From assembly GCF_003946215.1 (NCBI RefSeq), contig NZ_RHOW01000006.1, forward strand, positions 21,351 through 85,350: a stretch of DNA of 64,000 nucleotides, read 5' to 3'. Below are positions 10,599 through 21,900 of this stretch, in pieces; position 1 is the stretch's first letter, and each line of letters opens with the position of its first letter. The translations under genes were made by a program, and so were the position numbers. Under the pieces are notes generated by a model. The model had not been told where the DNA came from and made no database searches. It saw only the letters and a list, made by a program, of their open reading frames with translations. The stretch comes from Lapidilactobacillus mulanensis (lineage in GTDB: Bacteria > Bacillota > Bacilli > Lactobacillales > Lactobacillaceae).

Positions 10599-11984
10599 AT
10601 GCCAATTGTTACTGAATACGATACTATTGCCGCCATTTCAACGCCACCTGGTGAAGGGGCGATTTCGATCGTGCGACTCTCTGGAGATCAAGCGGTCAAA
10701 ATAGCTGAGCATGTTTTTAAAGGGACTAATTTACTTAAAGTTCCTAGCCATACCATTCATTATGGACATATTGTTGATCCTGAAACCAAGCGAGAACTCG
10801 ATGAAGTGATGGTGTCGGTCATGCGCGCACCAAAGACATTCACACGCGAGGACGTTGTGGAGATCAACTGTCACGGTGGTATCGTGCCTACGAATAAAAT
10901 TCTACAATTGTTACTTGCTGTTGGCGCAAGAATGGCTGAGCCTGGTGAATTCACCAAGCGTGCTTTTCTCAATGGCCGTATTGACTTGACGCAAGCCGAA
11001 TCAGTCATGGACCTGATCCGTGCGAAGACAGATCGTTCCATGCAAGTCGCATTAAATCAATTAGATGGTAATTTGCAGCACCTAATTCATAATTTACGCC
11101 ATGATATTTCGGAAGTGCTAGTTCAGGTCGAAGTAAATATTGATTATCCAGAATATGATGAGGATGAAATTACTTCAAAGTTAATGCGTGAAAAGGCGGT
11201 CGAAGTTCAAGCCCGGATCGACGCTCTGCTGTCAACTGCGCAACAAGGGAAGATTTTACGTGAAGGACTGGCGACTGCAATTGTCGGCCGTCCTAATGTT
11301 GGTAAATCATCGCTACTGAATTATTTATTGCATGAAGATAAAGCAATCGTGACGGATGTCGCGGGAACGACCCGCGATGTGCTCGAAGAATACGTTAATG
11401 TGCAAGGCGTACCACTGAAATTGGTCGATACGGCAGGAATTCACGATACTGAAGATAAAGTTGAAAAAATCGGTGTTGCCCGCAGTCGTCAAGCACTAGC
11501 AGCAGCAGATCTGATCATCCTTGTCCTGGATGCCAGTGAACCATTAACAGCGGAAGATCAAGCACTGATCAAGGATACACAGGATCAGAAACGGTTAGTG
11601 ATTCTCAATAAAACCGATTTACCGGCGCGAATTGATCAGTCTGAATTAGCGGCTCTAGGTGTTAAGGAAGATCCAATTCTGACCTCGATCAAAGATCAAA
11701 GCGGACTGGCAGCAATCGAACAACAAATCAAGGATCTCTTCTTCGGCGGAATTGAAAATCGTCAGCAAGATATTCTGGTGTCGAATAATCGCCAAATTGG
11801 ATTATTGCAACAGGCCAAAGCGTCACTAACGGATGTGATCTCCGGTCTAGACGCACAAATGCCAATCGATTTAGTTCAGATCGATATGACGGCTTGCTGG
11901 GAAAAGCTGGGTGAAATCACCGGTGAAAATGCACCAGACGAATTAATTACACAACTGTTCAGTCAATTTTGTTTAGGAAAGTAG
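10599..11984 (+). CDS. mnmE: tRNA modification GTPase MnmE
   Basis: GTPase that, with MnmG, installs the carboxymethylaminomethyl group on wobble uridine of certain tRNAs. The N-terminal folate-binding region is followed by the inserted G domain with GRPNVGKSS, the DTAGIHDT switch and NKTD, and the C-terminus ends in the essential FCLGK motif. I place the start at the ATG at 10599, behind AAAGGAA, rather than further upstream in frame, because [14 protein letters not shown] is the conserved family N-terminus. This gives 461 residues. mnmG follows after 3 bases. Confidence 0.97.
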   Translation: MPIVTEYDTIAAISTPPGEGAISIVRLSGDQAVKIAEHVFKGTNLLKVPSHTIHYGHIVDPETKRELDEVMVSVMRAPKTFTREDVVEINCHGGIVPTNKILQLLLAVGARMAEPGEFTKRAFLNGRIDLTQAESVMDLIRAKTDRSMQVALNQLDGNLQHLIHNLRHDISEVLVQVEVNIDYPEYDEDEITSKLMREKAVEVQARIDALLSTAQQGKILREGLATAIVGRPNVGKSSLLNYLLHEDKAIVTDVAGTTRDVLEEYVNVQGVPLKLVDTAGIHDTEDKVEKIGVARSRQALAAADLIILVLDASEPLTAEDQALIKDTQDQKRLVILNKTDLPARIDQSELAALGVKEDPILTSIKDQSGLAAIEQQIKDLFFGGIENRQQDILVSNNRQIGLLQQAKASLTDVISGLDAQMPIDLVQIDMTACWEKLGEITGENAPDELITQLFSQFCLGK

Positions 11985-11987
11985 GCA

Positions 11988-13895
11988 TTGATTTTGGAAG
12001 TAAAGCAATATGATTCCCGCGAATATGATGTCATCGTTGTGGGTGCCGGCCACGCTGGTTGTGAGGCTGCCTTAGCTGCTGCACGAATGGGACAGAAGAC
12101 GTTATTGTTAACGATCAATTTAGATATGGTGGCCTTCATGCCATGTAATCCGTCAGTCGGTGGTCCGGCAAAAGGGATCGTTGTACGCGAAGTGGATGCA
12201 CTTGGCGGACAGATGGCGAAGAATATCGATGCCACTTATATTCAAATGCGGATGCTCAACACCGGTAAGGGTCCAGCTGTGCGCGCACTACGCGCACAGG
12301 CGGATAAGGCGGATTATCATGCCGTTATGAAAGATACGTTGGAAAATGAACCTCAACTTACGCTGCGTCAAGGATTAGTGGATGACATTATTGTTGAAGA
12401 TGGTGTTTGTAAAGGCGTTATAACGGCGACTGGTGCCCGATATTATGCCAAAAGTGTTGTATTAACAGCAGGTACGTCATCTCGTGGCAAGATCATCATT
12501 GGCGAGCTAACTTATTCTTCCGGACCTAATAATTCATTACCGTCAATTAAATTGTCGGAAAGTTTGGAAGCAAACGGATTTAAGCTACGTCGTTTTAAGA
12601 CCGGGACACCACCACGAGTTGATGGCAACACGATCGATTATGATCAGACCGAAGAACAACCAGGTGACAAGAAACCAAATCACTTCTCATTTGAGACTCC
12701 AGATACAGCGTACTTGAAGGATCAGCTTTCTTGTTGGATGACTTACACAAATGAAACGACACATAAAATCATTCGCGACAATCTGAGTCGCGCGCCAATG
12801 TTTTCTGGCATTATTGAAGGCGTCGGTCCGCGTTACTGTCCCTCTATTGAAGACAAGGTTGTCCGTTTCGCTGACAAACCACGTCATCAATTATTCTTGG
12901 AGCCGGAAGGCCGGCACACCGAAGAATATTATGTTGGTGATTTTTCAACCTCAATGCCTGAAGAGATTCAATTGAAGATGCTGCATTCTGTGGCTGGATT
13001 ACAGCATGCAGAATTAATGCGACCTGGTTATGCAATCGAATATGATATTATCGAGCCATGGCAGCTGACTCATAGTTTGGAAACTAAAGTCGTTGCTAAT
13101 TTATTTACAGCTGGCCAAATGAATGGAACTTCTGGCTATGAAGAGGCTGCAGGGCAAGGCCTGATTGCAGGCATCAACGCTGGATTAAGAGCACAAGGCA
13201 AGCCGGCATTTACACTGGGACGTAACGAGGCTTATATCGGCGTTATGATTGACGATTTAGTCACTAAGGGTACTAATGAGCCCTATCGTTTATTGACGAG
13301 TCGCGCAGAATATCGGTTGATTTTACGCCATGACAATGCTGATTTACGATTAACTGCTAAGGGTCATGAATTAGGTCTGATCAACGAAGATCGTTATCAG
13401 AAATATTTAGTTAAAAAATCTGAAATTGAACGAGAGCTCGCTCGTTTACAGCAAGTTCGGATCAAACCAACGCCAGAAGTTCAAGATTTCTTAGCGGAGC
13501 ATCATGTTGCGCCACTAAAAGATGGTGTGTTGGCTAGTGAATTCTTGAAGCGTCCAGAAGTTAAGTATGAGGATGTTGTTAAGTTTATTGGTGCCAGTTC
13601 AGCCGAAGCAGACCGTTATGTGAAAGAACAAGTTGAGATCCAGATCAAATATCAGGGTTATATCAAGAAGGAAGAACAAAGTGTTGAGCGTCTGAAACGC
13701 TTGGAAGCTAAAAAAATTCCGCAAAAAATTGACTATAACGCCATTAATGGTCTGGCAACAGAGGCACAACAGAAATTAACGAAGATCCAACCAGAAACGA
13801 TTGCGCAGGCTTCACGGATCAGTGGGGTCAATCCTGCGGACGTCGCGATATTGAGTGTCTATATTGAACAAGGTCGAATTGCGAAAATCAGTTAA
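11988..13895 (+). CDS. mnmG: tRNA uridine modification enzyme MnmG (GidA)
   Basis: FAD-dependent partner of MnmE. The N-terminal dinucleotide-binding motif [17 protein letters not shown] lies near residues 18-34, followed by the [11 protein letters not shown] motif near 48 and the GTSSRG and ASRISG regions; the protein keeps the family's usual length of about 630 residues. The start is a TTG at 11988, three bases after the mnmE stop, with GGAAAG 6 bases before it; a second TTG two codons on is possible. It is certainly co-translated with mnmE. Confidence 0.97.
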   Translation: MILEVKQYDSREYDVIVVGAGHAGCEAALAAARMGQKTLLLTINLDMVAFMPCNPSVGGPAKGIVVREVDALGGQMAKNIDATYIQMRMLNTGKGPAVRALRAQADKADYHAVMKDTLENEPQLTLRQGLVDDIIVEDGVCKGVITATGARYYAKSVVLTAGTSSRGKIIIGELTYSSGPNNSLPSIKLSESLEANGFKLRRFKTGTPPRVDGNTIDYDQTEEQPGDKKPNHFSFETPDTAYLKDQLSCWMTYTNETTHKIIRDNLSRAPMFSGIIEGVGPRYCPSIEDKVVRFADKPRHQLFLEPEGRHTEEYYVGDFSTSMPEEIQLKMLHSVAGLQHAELMRPGYAIEYDIIEPWQLTHSLETKVVANLFTAGQMNGTSGYEEAAGQGLIAGINAGLRAQGKPAFTLGRNEAYIGVMIDDLVTKGTNEPYRLLTSRAEYRLILRHDNADLRLTAKGHELGLINEDRYQKYLVKKSEIERELARLQQVRIKPTPEVQDFLAEHHVAPLKDGVLASEFLKRPEVKYEDVVKFIGASSAEADRYVKEQVEIQIKYQGYIKKEEQSVERLKRLEAKKIPQKIDYNAINGLATEAQQKLTKIQPETIAQASRISGVNPADVAILSVYIEQGRIAKIS

Positions 13896-13928
13896 TGAGA
13901 ATTTAAAATAATTTCGAGTTGATCTTTG

Positions 13929-13960
13929 AAAAACAGGTTGATATTGCGGACCTGTTTTTT
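13929..13960 (+). terminator. Terminator after mnmG
   Basis: AAAACAGGT (13930-13938) pairs with ACCTGTTTT (13950-13958) and runs into a T-rich stretch. It lies 34 bases after the mnmG stop and ends the tRNA modification operon. Confidence 0.8.
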
Positions 13961-14057
13961 ATTTTTGGGTTGATCAATCATGCGATTTTGTGGATCGACC
14001 CAATTCTAACTGGTAATCAGCTCAACTTTGTTCTTTAATAGTAGTTGAGGTGTGTTC

Positions 14058-15599
14058 ATGGCTAAGTTGAAGGACCAGTTAAATTTTTTACACGTTAGTT
14101 TTATTTTAAAGGGCTTATTGGTTGGCTTATTATCGGGATTAATCGTAAGTTGCTTTCGGCTGATTATCGAGAAGTCACTTTCACAGTGGCAAAAACTATA
14201 TCAGTTAGCACATCAGAATTTCCTCTGGTTAGGACTTATCTTAGCGTTATTACTGATTATTTGGGTGATTAACGCCATCCTAGTGAAACAGCAGCCTCAT
14301 ATCATGGGTTCAGGCATTCCTGAGGTAGAGACGCAATTAAGCGGCAATTTGACGCTACACTGGTGGTCGATCCTTTGGCGTAAATTTGTCGGCGGTGCAC
14401 TGGCAATTGGTTCAGGCTTATTTTTGGGACGCGAAGGACCTTCGATTCAGTTAGGATCATCGGTTGGCCAGGGATTAGCGGCCCGGTTGCATGAAAAAGG
14501 AACCAACCAACGCGTTTTGATTGCCGCAGGTGCGGCCAGTGGATTATCTGCTGCCTTTAATGCACCGATAGCAGGAACTTTTTTTGTTTTGGAAGAAATT
14601 TATCACAACTTTTCGCCACTGGTTTGGATTACATCATTAACTGGCGCGCTGAGTGCAAATTTTATTTCATCTAATTTTTTTGGGCTGACACCTGTGCTAC
14701 ATTTGCAATATACAATGAATTTTCCACTGCCACTTTATTGGCATCTCTTAATTTTAGGTGCTATCTTAGGAATTCTTGGGATTGTTTATCAACAAGTTTT
14801 GCTAAAGCTGCCAGCGTTATATCGGCGTCTTAATAAAATTCCTCGGTATGCAGATGGGTTGATTCCTTTGATTCTGGTGATTCCGATCGGTTATTTTTGG
14901 CCACAAACCTTGGGTGGCGGTAACGGGTTGATTTTGAGTTTGGCAAATCAGCAACCAGCTGCATTGATCGTCTTAGGTTTATTCGTCCTACGATTTGTTT
15001 TCTCGATGGTTTCCTATGGGTCAGGTTTGCCTGGTGGTATTTTTCTACCGATTCTAACCTTGGGCGCTTTGATCGGCGATTTGTATGGCGTGGTGATGGC
15101 CAATATGGGCTTATTGCCTAAAAGTTTGATCATGAATTTAGTGATTTTTGCCATGGCGGGTTATTTCGCGGGAATTGGTAAAGCACCATTTACGGCGATG
15201 TTGTTGATCACAGAAATGGTCGGAACTTTGGAGCACCTGATGCCATTAGCCATTGTTTCATTGACAGCTTACGTGGTTGTAGATGTGCTTGGTGGCGCAC
15301 CGATTTACGAATCATTGGCAGAAAAAATGCAGGCCGACCAAACCCAATTGAAATTAACCGGACGTCATGATCGATTAGAAGTGCCGGTTTTTGAAGGCTC
15401 CCGTTTTATTAGTCAACAAGTTCGTGATATTGCTTGGCCACAAGAGACGTTGTTAATATCGATTCGGCGTGGTGAGCGCGAATTACTACCTCATGGCGAT
15501 ACAGAAATACAAACTGGTGATACTTTGATCATTGCAACGGATCATAGTCAAAGATTACGAGTCAAACATCAATTGCAGAAGTTGAGCCGATCAGTTTAA
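14058..15599 (+). CDS. ClC-family chloride channel or H+/Cl- antiporter with TrkA-C domain
   Basis: A 513-residue membrane protein with about ten helices. The ClC selectivity motifs are all present: GSGIPE, GREGPSIQ and GGIFLP. The gating glutamate in GREGP and the internal glutamate in VLEEIYHNF are both kept, which favours a proton-coupled antiporter, perhaps used in acid tolerance; this is inference. The last 80 residues look like a TrkA-C regulatory domain (SIRRGERELLPHGDTEIQTGD). I chose the ATG at 14058, six codable bases after GAGGT, over the GTG two codons upstream. It stands alone, with no operon partner. Confidence 0.92.
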   Translation: MAKLKDQLNFLHVSFILKGLLVGLLSGLIVSCFRLIIEKSLSQWQKLYQLAHQNFLWLGLILALLLIIWVINAILVKQQPHIMGSGIPEVETQLSGNLTLHWWSILWRKFVGGALAIGSGLFLGREGPSIQLGSSVGQGLAARLHEKGTNQRVLIAAGAASGLSAAFNAPIAGTFFVLEEIYHNFSPLVWITSLTGALSANFISSNFFGLTPVLHLQYTMNFPLPLYWHLLILGAILGILGIVYQQVLLKLPALYRRLNKIPRYADGLIPLILVIPIGYFWPQTLGGGNGLILSLANQQPAALIVLGLFVLRFVFSMVSYGSGLPGGIFLPILTLGALIGDLYGVVMANMGLLPKSLIMNLVIFAMAGYFAGIGKAPFTAMLLITEMVGTLEHLMPLAIVSLTAYVVVDVLGGAPIYESLAEKMQADQTQLKLTGRHDRLEVPVFEGSRFISQQVRDIAWPQETLLISIRRGERELLPHGDTEIQTGDTLIIATDHSQRLRVKHQLQKLSRSV

Positions 15600-15757
15600 A
15601 TCCAGTTATTTCAAGTTTATTATTTCCCGGGCAATAATTTGGCAAAAATCTTGCTAAAATGACTAAATTTCTAGGTTAAGTTGAAGTAATCAGCGAATCT
15701 GCTTGAAATATTAGCGCAAATGCAATAAAATTAACTCAATACGTAAGGAGGTTCATC

Positions 15758-15889
15758 ATGTCACAGAATAATCATACTGGTATTAGCGGTGCACGTCGCC
15801 CTGTTAACGAAACAAACATTAAAAAGAACAAAAAAGCTAACGACAAGGTTTTAGAAACTTTGAAGAAGTTAGCTGACGCTGATAAATAA
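15758..15889 (+). CDS. Small hypothetical basic protein (43 aa)
   Basis: A 43-codon frame beginning MSQNNHTGISGARR and ending in LKKLADADK, hydrophilic and Lys/Asn-rich, with no membrane segment or cysteine. It has a perfect TAAGGAGG ribosome site 7 bases before the ATG, and its own terminator starts 15 bases after the stop. These two signals, not similarity, are why I call it real. I do not recognise the family. The strong ribosome site suggests high expression. Confidence 0.65.
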   Translation: MSQNNHTGISGARRPVNETNIKKNKKANDKVLETLKKLADADK

Positions 15890-15904
15890 GCATCAGGACT
15901 GAAG

Positions 15905-15929
15905 TCGGACAATTTTGTTCGATTTTTTT
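15905..15929 (+). terminator. Terminator after the 43-aa gene
   Basis: TCGGACAA pairs with TTGTTCGA (one G-U pair) with a two-base loop and is followed by seven T residues. Confidence 0.8.
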
Positions 15930-15931
15930 AT

Positions 15932-16183
15932 TTAGTCAGATATTGGGAGTGGATCTTGCAACCAGTCTGTTTCCAGTAAAGTGCGCGTTTGTTTAACGAT
16001 CGGGATCCATAGTTGAGCCGTATAGATTTTGACCAGACTCCACCAGAATAAGGGGTCGTTTTTTTCAATGGCGGTCAAATGTAAGTTGACCACTTCGCCA
16101 TCTTCGGAGAGACACTCGATATTTTTCGTATTAATAATTTTTTTGATTTGAATGGAAATCACTTGTTTGTCGTTAATCAGCAT
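15932..16183 (-). CDS. Hypothetical protein (83 aa)
   Basis: A small protein I do not recognise. It is mostly beta/alpha mixed with no signal peptide or clear membrane helix; a Trp-rich stretch (FWWSLVKIYTAQLW) lies near residues 45-60. I chose the ATG at 16183, nine bases after AAGAAAGG, rather than the TTG three codons upstream, which would touch the ribosome site. It runs against its neighbours and shares the terminator region with the 43-aa gene. Moderate confidence that it is expressed. Confidence 0.55.
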   Translation of the reverse strand: MLINDKQVISIQIKKIINTKNIECLSEDGEVVNLHLTAIEKNDPLFWWSLVKIYTAQLWIPIVKQTRTLLETDWLQDPLPISD

Positions 16184-16436
16184 CTGAATCAACCTTTCTT
16201 GGTAACTGTAATTAGTGTACCGAGAAAAAATGTTCAGATCGTGATGAAATATAGAGGCAAATTCAGATTTAAGTTTGAAGAAAACGGATTTTTTCTTAAC
16301 GTTTGGTAAATATGATTAAGACTTGTTAATAGATTTAAAGTTCGGTCATTTAAAATATTTCGGTTTGCAATTAGCTGTTGCTGTGGCCAAATTGTGCTAA
16401 GATAGGGATAATAAGACAGCGTATGAGGTAAAGCAG

Positions 16437-16760
16437 ATGAATGTTTTTCAAGCACTCAAATTTATTACGATCAATCATCAGAATGTTTCGCCAGATTCAG
16501 TTGCTCTGACAGACCTGAATGGCAAACCTAATGCGGTGATGACTGATCTGCTTCACGATATTTTGACTAAAATCTATTTATTCGTTGATTTAGACAGTAT
16601 CGAAGATGTTGGCGAAATGATTGCAAAATTAGCGAGGGTGACACCACTACCTCAGGATGTTTTGGATGAATATGAGAAGGCACTTGAGCAGGCAGTCTAC
16701 CAAGTCAATTTTGCGACTAAGAAGAATTTAGTCGAAATAGTTTATGATGATTTTGTTTGA
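16437..16760 (+). CDS. Hypothetical protein (107 aa)
   Basis: A soluble, acidic, probably helical protein beginning MNVFQALKFITINHQN, with no cysteines and no recognisable motif. The ATG is preceded by GAGGT at a normal distance, and an extended -10-like TGCTAAGAT lies about 35 bases upstream. A very good terminator follows 40 bases after its stop, so it forms a one-gene unit. The function is unknown to me. The middle (LFVDLDSIEDVGEMIAKLARVTPLP) suggests a helical bundle, nothing more. Confidence 0.65.
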   Translation: MNVFQALKFITINHQNVSPDSVALTDLNGKPNAVMTDLLHDILTKIYLFVDLDSIEDVGEMIAKLARVTPLPQDVLDEYEKALEQAVYQVNFATKKNLVEIVYDDFV

Positions 16761-16802
16761 TTTAATTCGGCGTCTTTAATGACCCAGGGTTGAAATCACT
16801 TG

Positions 16803-16843
16803 AAAAATCCGAATGATGCGCAATTGATCATTCGGATTTTTTT
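16803..16843 (+). terminator. Strong terminator before the HNH-sbcD-sbcC operon
   Basis: A perfect 15-bp stem (AAAAATCCGAATGAT with its complement at 16827-16841) and a T-run. It would work in both directions because the left arm begins with A residues. Confidence 0.9.
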
Positions 16844-16865
16844 AACGTTGAAAGGAATGAGTTAA

Positions 16866-17774
16866 ATGCGGCTTAAATGTCAATATTGTCGACTGACCCT
16901 TGATCAGCAACATTTTATTTTGGCTGACAAACAATTGACGAGTATTTGTGATATTTGTCAGGTGCGCGGGTTGCAACTCGGTGATTTTGAAAACACGCAA
17001 ACTCGCGCACTAGCCACAGTTAGGCAGTGGGTTTATTTAGGATTACCAACGGGTGCCCCTCAACAGTCTAAGCAACGATTGTCATTAAATAAGTCACAAA
17101 AAAAGAGGTGCGCCAGTTTGATTGATGCTTTCGACGCGCTCACTGGTTCGTGGCAAAACACAAAAATGCGTCGAGATTTTTATCGGCGGATAATTGCCTG
17201 GCAAGATCAACCAGCAGCCACCGTTATAACGGGGAATCTTCCCAATGACTTGGCTAAGTTAGGGTTCGATGTTGATCGTTTGTTTGATAAGAATACGTTG
17301 GATTACACGACGCGCGCCTATATTCGCGAGAAATTTCATCACCAATGTCAATATTGCGGCCGTTATGGTGATAGTGTCGATCATAAAGACCGAGTAACAC
17401 TTTCGGATGATAATCGACTGGAAAATTTAACGTTGGCTTGCCGCGAATGCAATAAGTTAAAGGGCAGCATGCCTTACCAACAATTTTGGCAATGGAATCA
17501 AGAAATTCCGGCCACACTCGCACAACTTCGTGATTATGAGAAGACATTACAACGTTTAAACGTCCAACAGAAAACATACCAAAATCGGTTAGCTGTTCAA
17601 CGTCATTTGAACGCTGAAATTCGTGATCCGCAATTAGTCGCGTTAAGGAAGCAAATCAAGCTGTTTCAAGGTTTGATCGATGGCGAAGATAGTGATTACC
17701 AAAAATTGATCCAAACGCGACATGATTATATTATTTCTCATTATGAAACTTGGCAGCTTGAGCAGAAGGAGTAG
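16866..17774 (+). CDS. HNH endonuclease-like zinc protein, first gene of the sbcDC operon
   Basis: A 302-residue protein with two metal-binding parts. The N-terminus has two CxxC pairs (Cys5/Cys8 and Cys28/Cys31), a likely zinc ribbon. An HNH nuclease fold lies at residues 161-200: CQYCG, then the catalytic-type DHKD, then NLTLACRECNKLKG. A charged helical tail follows (about 215-300). It has a good ribosome site (GAAAGGAATGAG) and ends 6 bases before sbcD, so it is the leader gene of an sbcD-sbcC operon. Nuclease activity is predicted from the motif; the target is unknown. A role in processing DNA ends or hairpins with SbcCD is an inference from position only. Confidence 0.85.
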   Translation: MRLKCQYCRLTLDQQHFILADKQLTSICDICQVRGLQLGDFENTQTRALATVRQWVYLGLPTGAPQQSKQRLSLNKSQKKRCASLIDAFDALTGSWQNTKMRRDFYRRIIAWQDQPAATVITGNLPNDLAKLGFDVDRLFDKNTLDYTTRAYIREKFHHQCQYCGRYGDSVDHKDRVTLSDDNRLENLTLACRECNKLKGSMPYQQFWQWNQEIPATLAQLRDYEKTLQRLNVQQKTYQNRLAVQRHLNAEIRDPQLVALRKQIKLFQGLIDGEDSDYQKLIQTRHDYIISHYETWQLEQKE

Positions 17775-17780
17775 ATATTA

Positions 17781-18911
17781 ATGCGATTTTTACATACGGC
17801 AGATTGGCATCTTGGTCGTCGATTATTTGGTTATGATTTGTATGACGAACAGGATTATGCCATCAAACAATTGATTCAGATTGCCAAAGACGAAGCTGTT
17901 GACGCCATCGTCGTTGCGGGAGATCTGTATGATCGACAAAATCCTGCAGAACCGGCAGTCGCACAGCTTGCCGCAATTATTCAGAAGATCAATCTAGAGT
18001 TAAAACTCCCCTTGTTGATGATCAATGGGAATCATGATAGTGCGGTCCGCTTGGGTGTTGGTAATCAGTGGTATCAACAAACTAATTTTTATTTACATAC
18101 CCAATTAGCACAAGCATTTGAGCCGGTTGAAATGGCTGATGTTCAGTTTTTTTTGTTACCTTATTTTGAACTTTATGAAGCGCGTCAATTTTTCGAAGAC
18201 GATCAAATCAAGACATTGGAACAAGCCATGACGCGGATTGTGCAGCAAATGGTAACGCAGTTTAAGCCGGGCAAAAAGCCGGTTTTGGTTGCGCACTTTT
18301 TTGCTGCGGGTAGTCAACATTCCGATTCTGAAACAACAGTTAGCGTGGGTGGATTGGACGCCGTTCCGTTAGATTTATTGTCACCTTTTGATTATGTTGC
18401 CTTAGGTCATGTCCATAATAAAGAGGCGTTACAACAGCCATTGATCCGTTATAGCGGCTCATTACTCAAGTTTTCTTTGTCAGAAGCGTTACAAACCAAA
18501 GGCGTTTTAATTGTTGACACCGATCCGGAAATTCGTGTTCAGTTTAAACCAATCAAGCAATTGCATGAGGTTCAGAATGTGCAGGGTAAATTTGCAGAAT
18601 TGACAGATGACGCTTATTTAACCGCACATCATATTGATCGATCTGCTTATACTGGGATCATTCTTGAGGATACCAATGTAATTAGTAATGCCAGCAATTT
18701 TTTGCACGAGAAATTTCCGCGATTCCTGACGATGAGTCGCGCGCATGGATTGGCGACATTTACGGATCAAGAAATCACGGCTAAGGAAATTCAATCGCCG
18801 TTGGAACTTCTAGCAGATTTTTATCATGATGCGACGCAAACGGATTTGTCGAAAAATCAGAAGAAATTGGCGGAGCAAGCATTACAGGAGGCAGATCAAT
18901 GCGACCATTAA
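17781..18911 (+). CDS. sbcD: Exonuclease SbcD, Mre11-type nuclease subunit
   Basis: Metallophosphoesterase that, with SbcC, cleaves DNA hairpins and blocked ends. The phosphoesterase motifs are clear: DWHLGR near residue 9, GDLYDR near 48, NGNHD near 83 and GHVHNK near 209. The 376-residue length is usual. The ATG follows AAGGAG. The 3' end overlaps the start of sbcC by 13 bases, showing translational coupling. Confidence 0.96.
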   Translation: MRFLHTADWHLGRRLFGYDLYDEQDYAIKQLIQIAKDEAVDAIVVAGDLYDRQNPAEPAVAQLAAIIQKINLELKLPLLMINGNHDSAVRLGVGNQWYQQTNFYLHTQLAQAFEPVEMADVQFFLLPYFELYEARQFFEDDQIKTLEQAMTRIVQQMVTQFKPGKKPVLVAHFFAAGSQHSDSETTVSVGGLDAVPLDLLSPFDYVALGHVHNKEALQQPLIRYSGSLLKFSLSEALQTKGVLIVDTDPEIRVQFKPIKQLHEVQNVQGKFAELTDDAYLTAHHIDRSAYTGIILEDTNVISNASNFLHEKFPRFLTMSRAHGLATFTDQEITAKEIQSPLELLADFYHDATQTDLSKNQKKLAEQALQEADQCDH

Positions 18912-21900
18912 AACTAACGATGAACTTTTTCGGACCGTATCGTTATGAACAAGTTGATTTTACAAAATTTGATCAGTCATCGATGTTTTTGATCAGCGGC
19001 CCCACTGGCGCGGGGAAGTCGACAATTTTTGATGGATTGGTGTTCGCGTTATACGGAACGGCTTCGGGTTCACAACGCGAAGTCGCTGATTTTCGCTCGG
19101 AATTTGCTGCGGATTCTGATGAAACCAGTGTGGAATTGACGTTTACACATCGCAACCGATTTTATCGCGTGATCCGCAAACCCGAGCAAGTTTTGGCGAA
19201 GAAGCGTGGTCAAGGAACGACTAAACGCGCGGCGCAAGTAGAATTGACGGTCTATCAGGACGACACGGATGAAAAAGAAGAGCGACAATATACAAAAATT
19301 GACGAAACCAACATTTTTTTAACAGATCTACTCCAATTAAATGCCGCTCAGTTTCGACAAATCGTCTTACTACCTCAGGGCGAATTTCGCATGTTTTTAA
19401 ATGGTGACAGTAACCAAAAGGAAGATGTGTTGCGTAATTTATTCCAAACACGCCGTTATGAACGGTGGGTCGATCAATTACAAGATAAGTATAAACAAGC
19501 CCGGCAACAAAACATCGAGACTCAGCAAAAAATCCAAGCGTTACTACAGCAGATTGACTGGCCCGAAGACGATGAAGAACAGGGAACGCCGTCCGTAACG
19601 GTGAGACTGCAGCAATTATTACAGCAAATTGATCAGTCAGAGCAGACGTTAAAAGATAGTGATGTTGCACTGAGGAAGCTGTCTGAACAAAGTGAACAGA
19701 AGCAAAACCATCTAACAGAATTACAGCAAATCCAGAAGCTTTTCCAACAGCGAACAGCGCTAGAATCCGAAGAAGTGATGATGCGCCAGCAAGAACCAAC
19801 CATCAATCAGTTAAAGCAACAAATCAACTTAGCAAAATGGGCCGAAAAGTATTACATTCAATATTCTGAGTTACAGCAGTTAGAGTTGGCCATCAACAAA
19901 ATACAACAACAAATTGCCGACGCAAAGCTCACTGCGACTGGGCTAGAGCAGCAATTGAATGATGCGCAGAAACAACAATATCAACTACAGTCCGCAGAGG
20001 CAGATCAAACGGAATTGAATCAGAAAGTCATCCGTTTTTCAGCGTTACAGCCGTTATATCGCCAAGTTGATCAACTCGTTAAGCAACAAGCAGAAGTCAG
20101 TCAAAATCAACAGTTACAAGCAAAGAAATTAGCCAAAGTACAAGCACAATTAACTGCTGTTCAAGAAAATGCAGCGCAGATCAACCAGGCTCAACAAGAA
20201 TTACCAGATTTTTATCAAGAGCAACACCAAATAGATCTTCAGCAACAACGGCTGACAGGTTGGCAACAGGAAATTACGCAATTATTGCAAAATACCGACA
20301 CGATTACTCAGTCAGCTCAACAAATAACGCAATTAAAGACGAGCGTGAATACTCGTCATACTGAATATGATCAGGCATTAAGTGACTATCAGCAGACGAA
20401 GAGCGATTATGCCTATCAGCAAATTTTGATCTTGCGAAAAGACTTGATTCCTAATCAAGCCTGTCCAGTTTGTGGGTCGACTGAGCATCCAGCAGTGCTG
20501 ACGGCGAGCGCTGAAAGTAGTGTTGCAGTCACAGTTTCTGAGCAATCTGTCGAGTTGGCAGATCAGAAACGTCAGACTGCAGCTAAAAAACTAGAACAAA
20601 GCAAGAATCAACTGGAAGTCGCTCAAGGTCAACAAGAAAAATTAGTTAACGAAACGGAACAACGGAAAGTAAACTTACTTCAAAATCTACGACTGATTGA
20701 TACTTTTAAGAAAATTGAGTCACTGGACGAAATTAAAACGTGGCTCCAAGAACAACAGCTAGAGATATCGTCTCGGCAAACACGTTTAGTCGACCAACAG
20801 GCAACTGCGGACCAACAAGCCAAACAGCTAATCGCATTGAAAAAGCAAGCTGAGGAATTAACCGTCCTTCAAAATTCCGAACAGGATAAGACCGTCGAAC
20901 TTCAGCAATCCTTGATAATTATCAACACACAATTGGCAGACAAAAAGAAACAATTGCCAACAGAATTTGCGACATTAGCTGCACTTAATGATTTCTTGCA
21001 GACGAGTCAACAACAAATCAACGAATATCAACAACAAGTTGATGAGAACAGTCGAATAATCAATCAGTTACAACAACAAGAAGTTGCTAATCAAACGGAT
21101 CAACAACATTATAATCAACAACTGGACGAACAAAAAAGCCGTTATAACGCTACAAAAAAACAACTCGGTGTAATTTTCAATGAACAATGGGCAACATTAA
21201 CGTTTGAACAGCAGCTTGATCAATTTGTAGAGTTGCTAAAAACCGTTGGTCAAATTGAACTATGGCAACAACAAGTTTCAAATTTTGAACAGCAGATCAC
21301 TCAAACGCAAACGTTACTCGTCAATTTACAAACGCAACTGCAAGATTACAACGAATCGCCAGATGTGACTGGGGCGCAAACGGCTCTCGATGAAATCAAG
21401 CAGCAACTTAATCAGCAAATAGAAGTCAAGGCCCAATTAAAGACGCAAATAGCGCAGCAACGGCGGATTTATCAACAAGTTGGGAAATTACTAGAACAAA
21501 TCGATGATTTAAGTGAGCTACAAATTTTGAGCGAGGTCACGCGTGGCAATGGCAGTCAAAAACTAGGTCTAGAGCGTTATGTCTTGCGGACCTATCTTCG
21601 TGAAGTGCTCTTAGTTGCCAATAAGCGACTGGAAAGATTAACGGAGGGGCGATATCGTCTCATGCTCGCCCAGGAATCTGGAACGACGCGCAAGAATTCC
21701 GGACTTGAACTGGATGTTTTCGACGATTATGTTGGTCATCAACGGAGCGTACGGACGCTTTCTGGTGGCGAAAGTTTTGTCACGGCATTGGCGCTGGCGC
21801 TCGCGTTGGGAGAAGTTGTTCAGCAACAAACTGGCGCCATCGAAATCAACGCGCTATTTGTGGATGAGGGCTTCGGATCATTGGACGAAAACGCGCTGAA

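Noticed and set aside
16234..16455. Reverse-strand frame of 73 codons overlapping the start of the 107-aa gene
   Set aside because: It has no ribosome site, unusual composition, and overlaps the promoter and start of a better-supported gene.
16787..16798. GGGTTGAAATCA, shared with the gyrB leader repeats
   Set aside because: Only 12 bases match and the flanks are unrelated, so a chance match or a weak relic; not listed as a third copy.
19221..19799. Long reverse frame (192 codons) within sbcC
   Set aside because: It mirrors the repetitive Gln/Lys coiled-coil codons of sbcC and has no ribosome site; antisense shadow.
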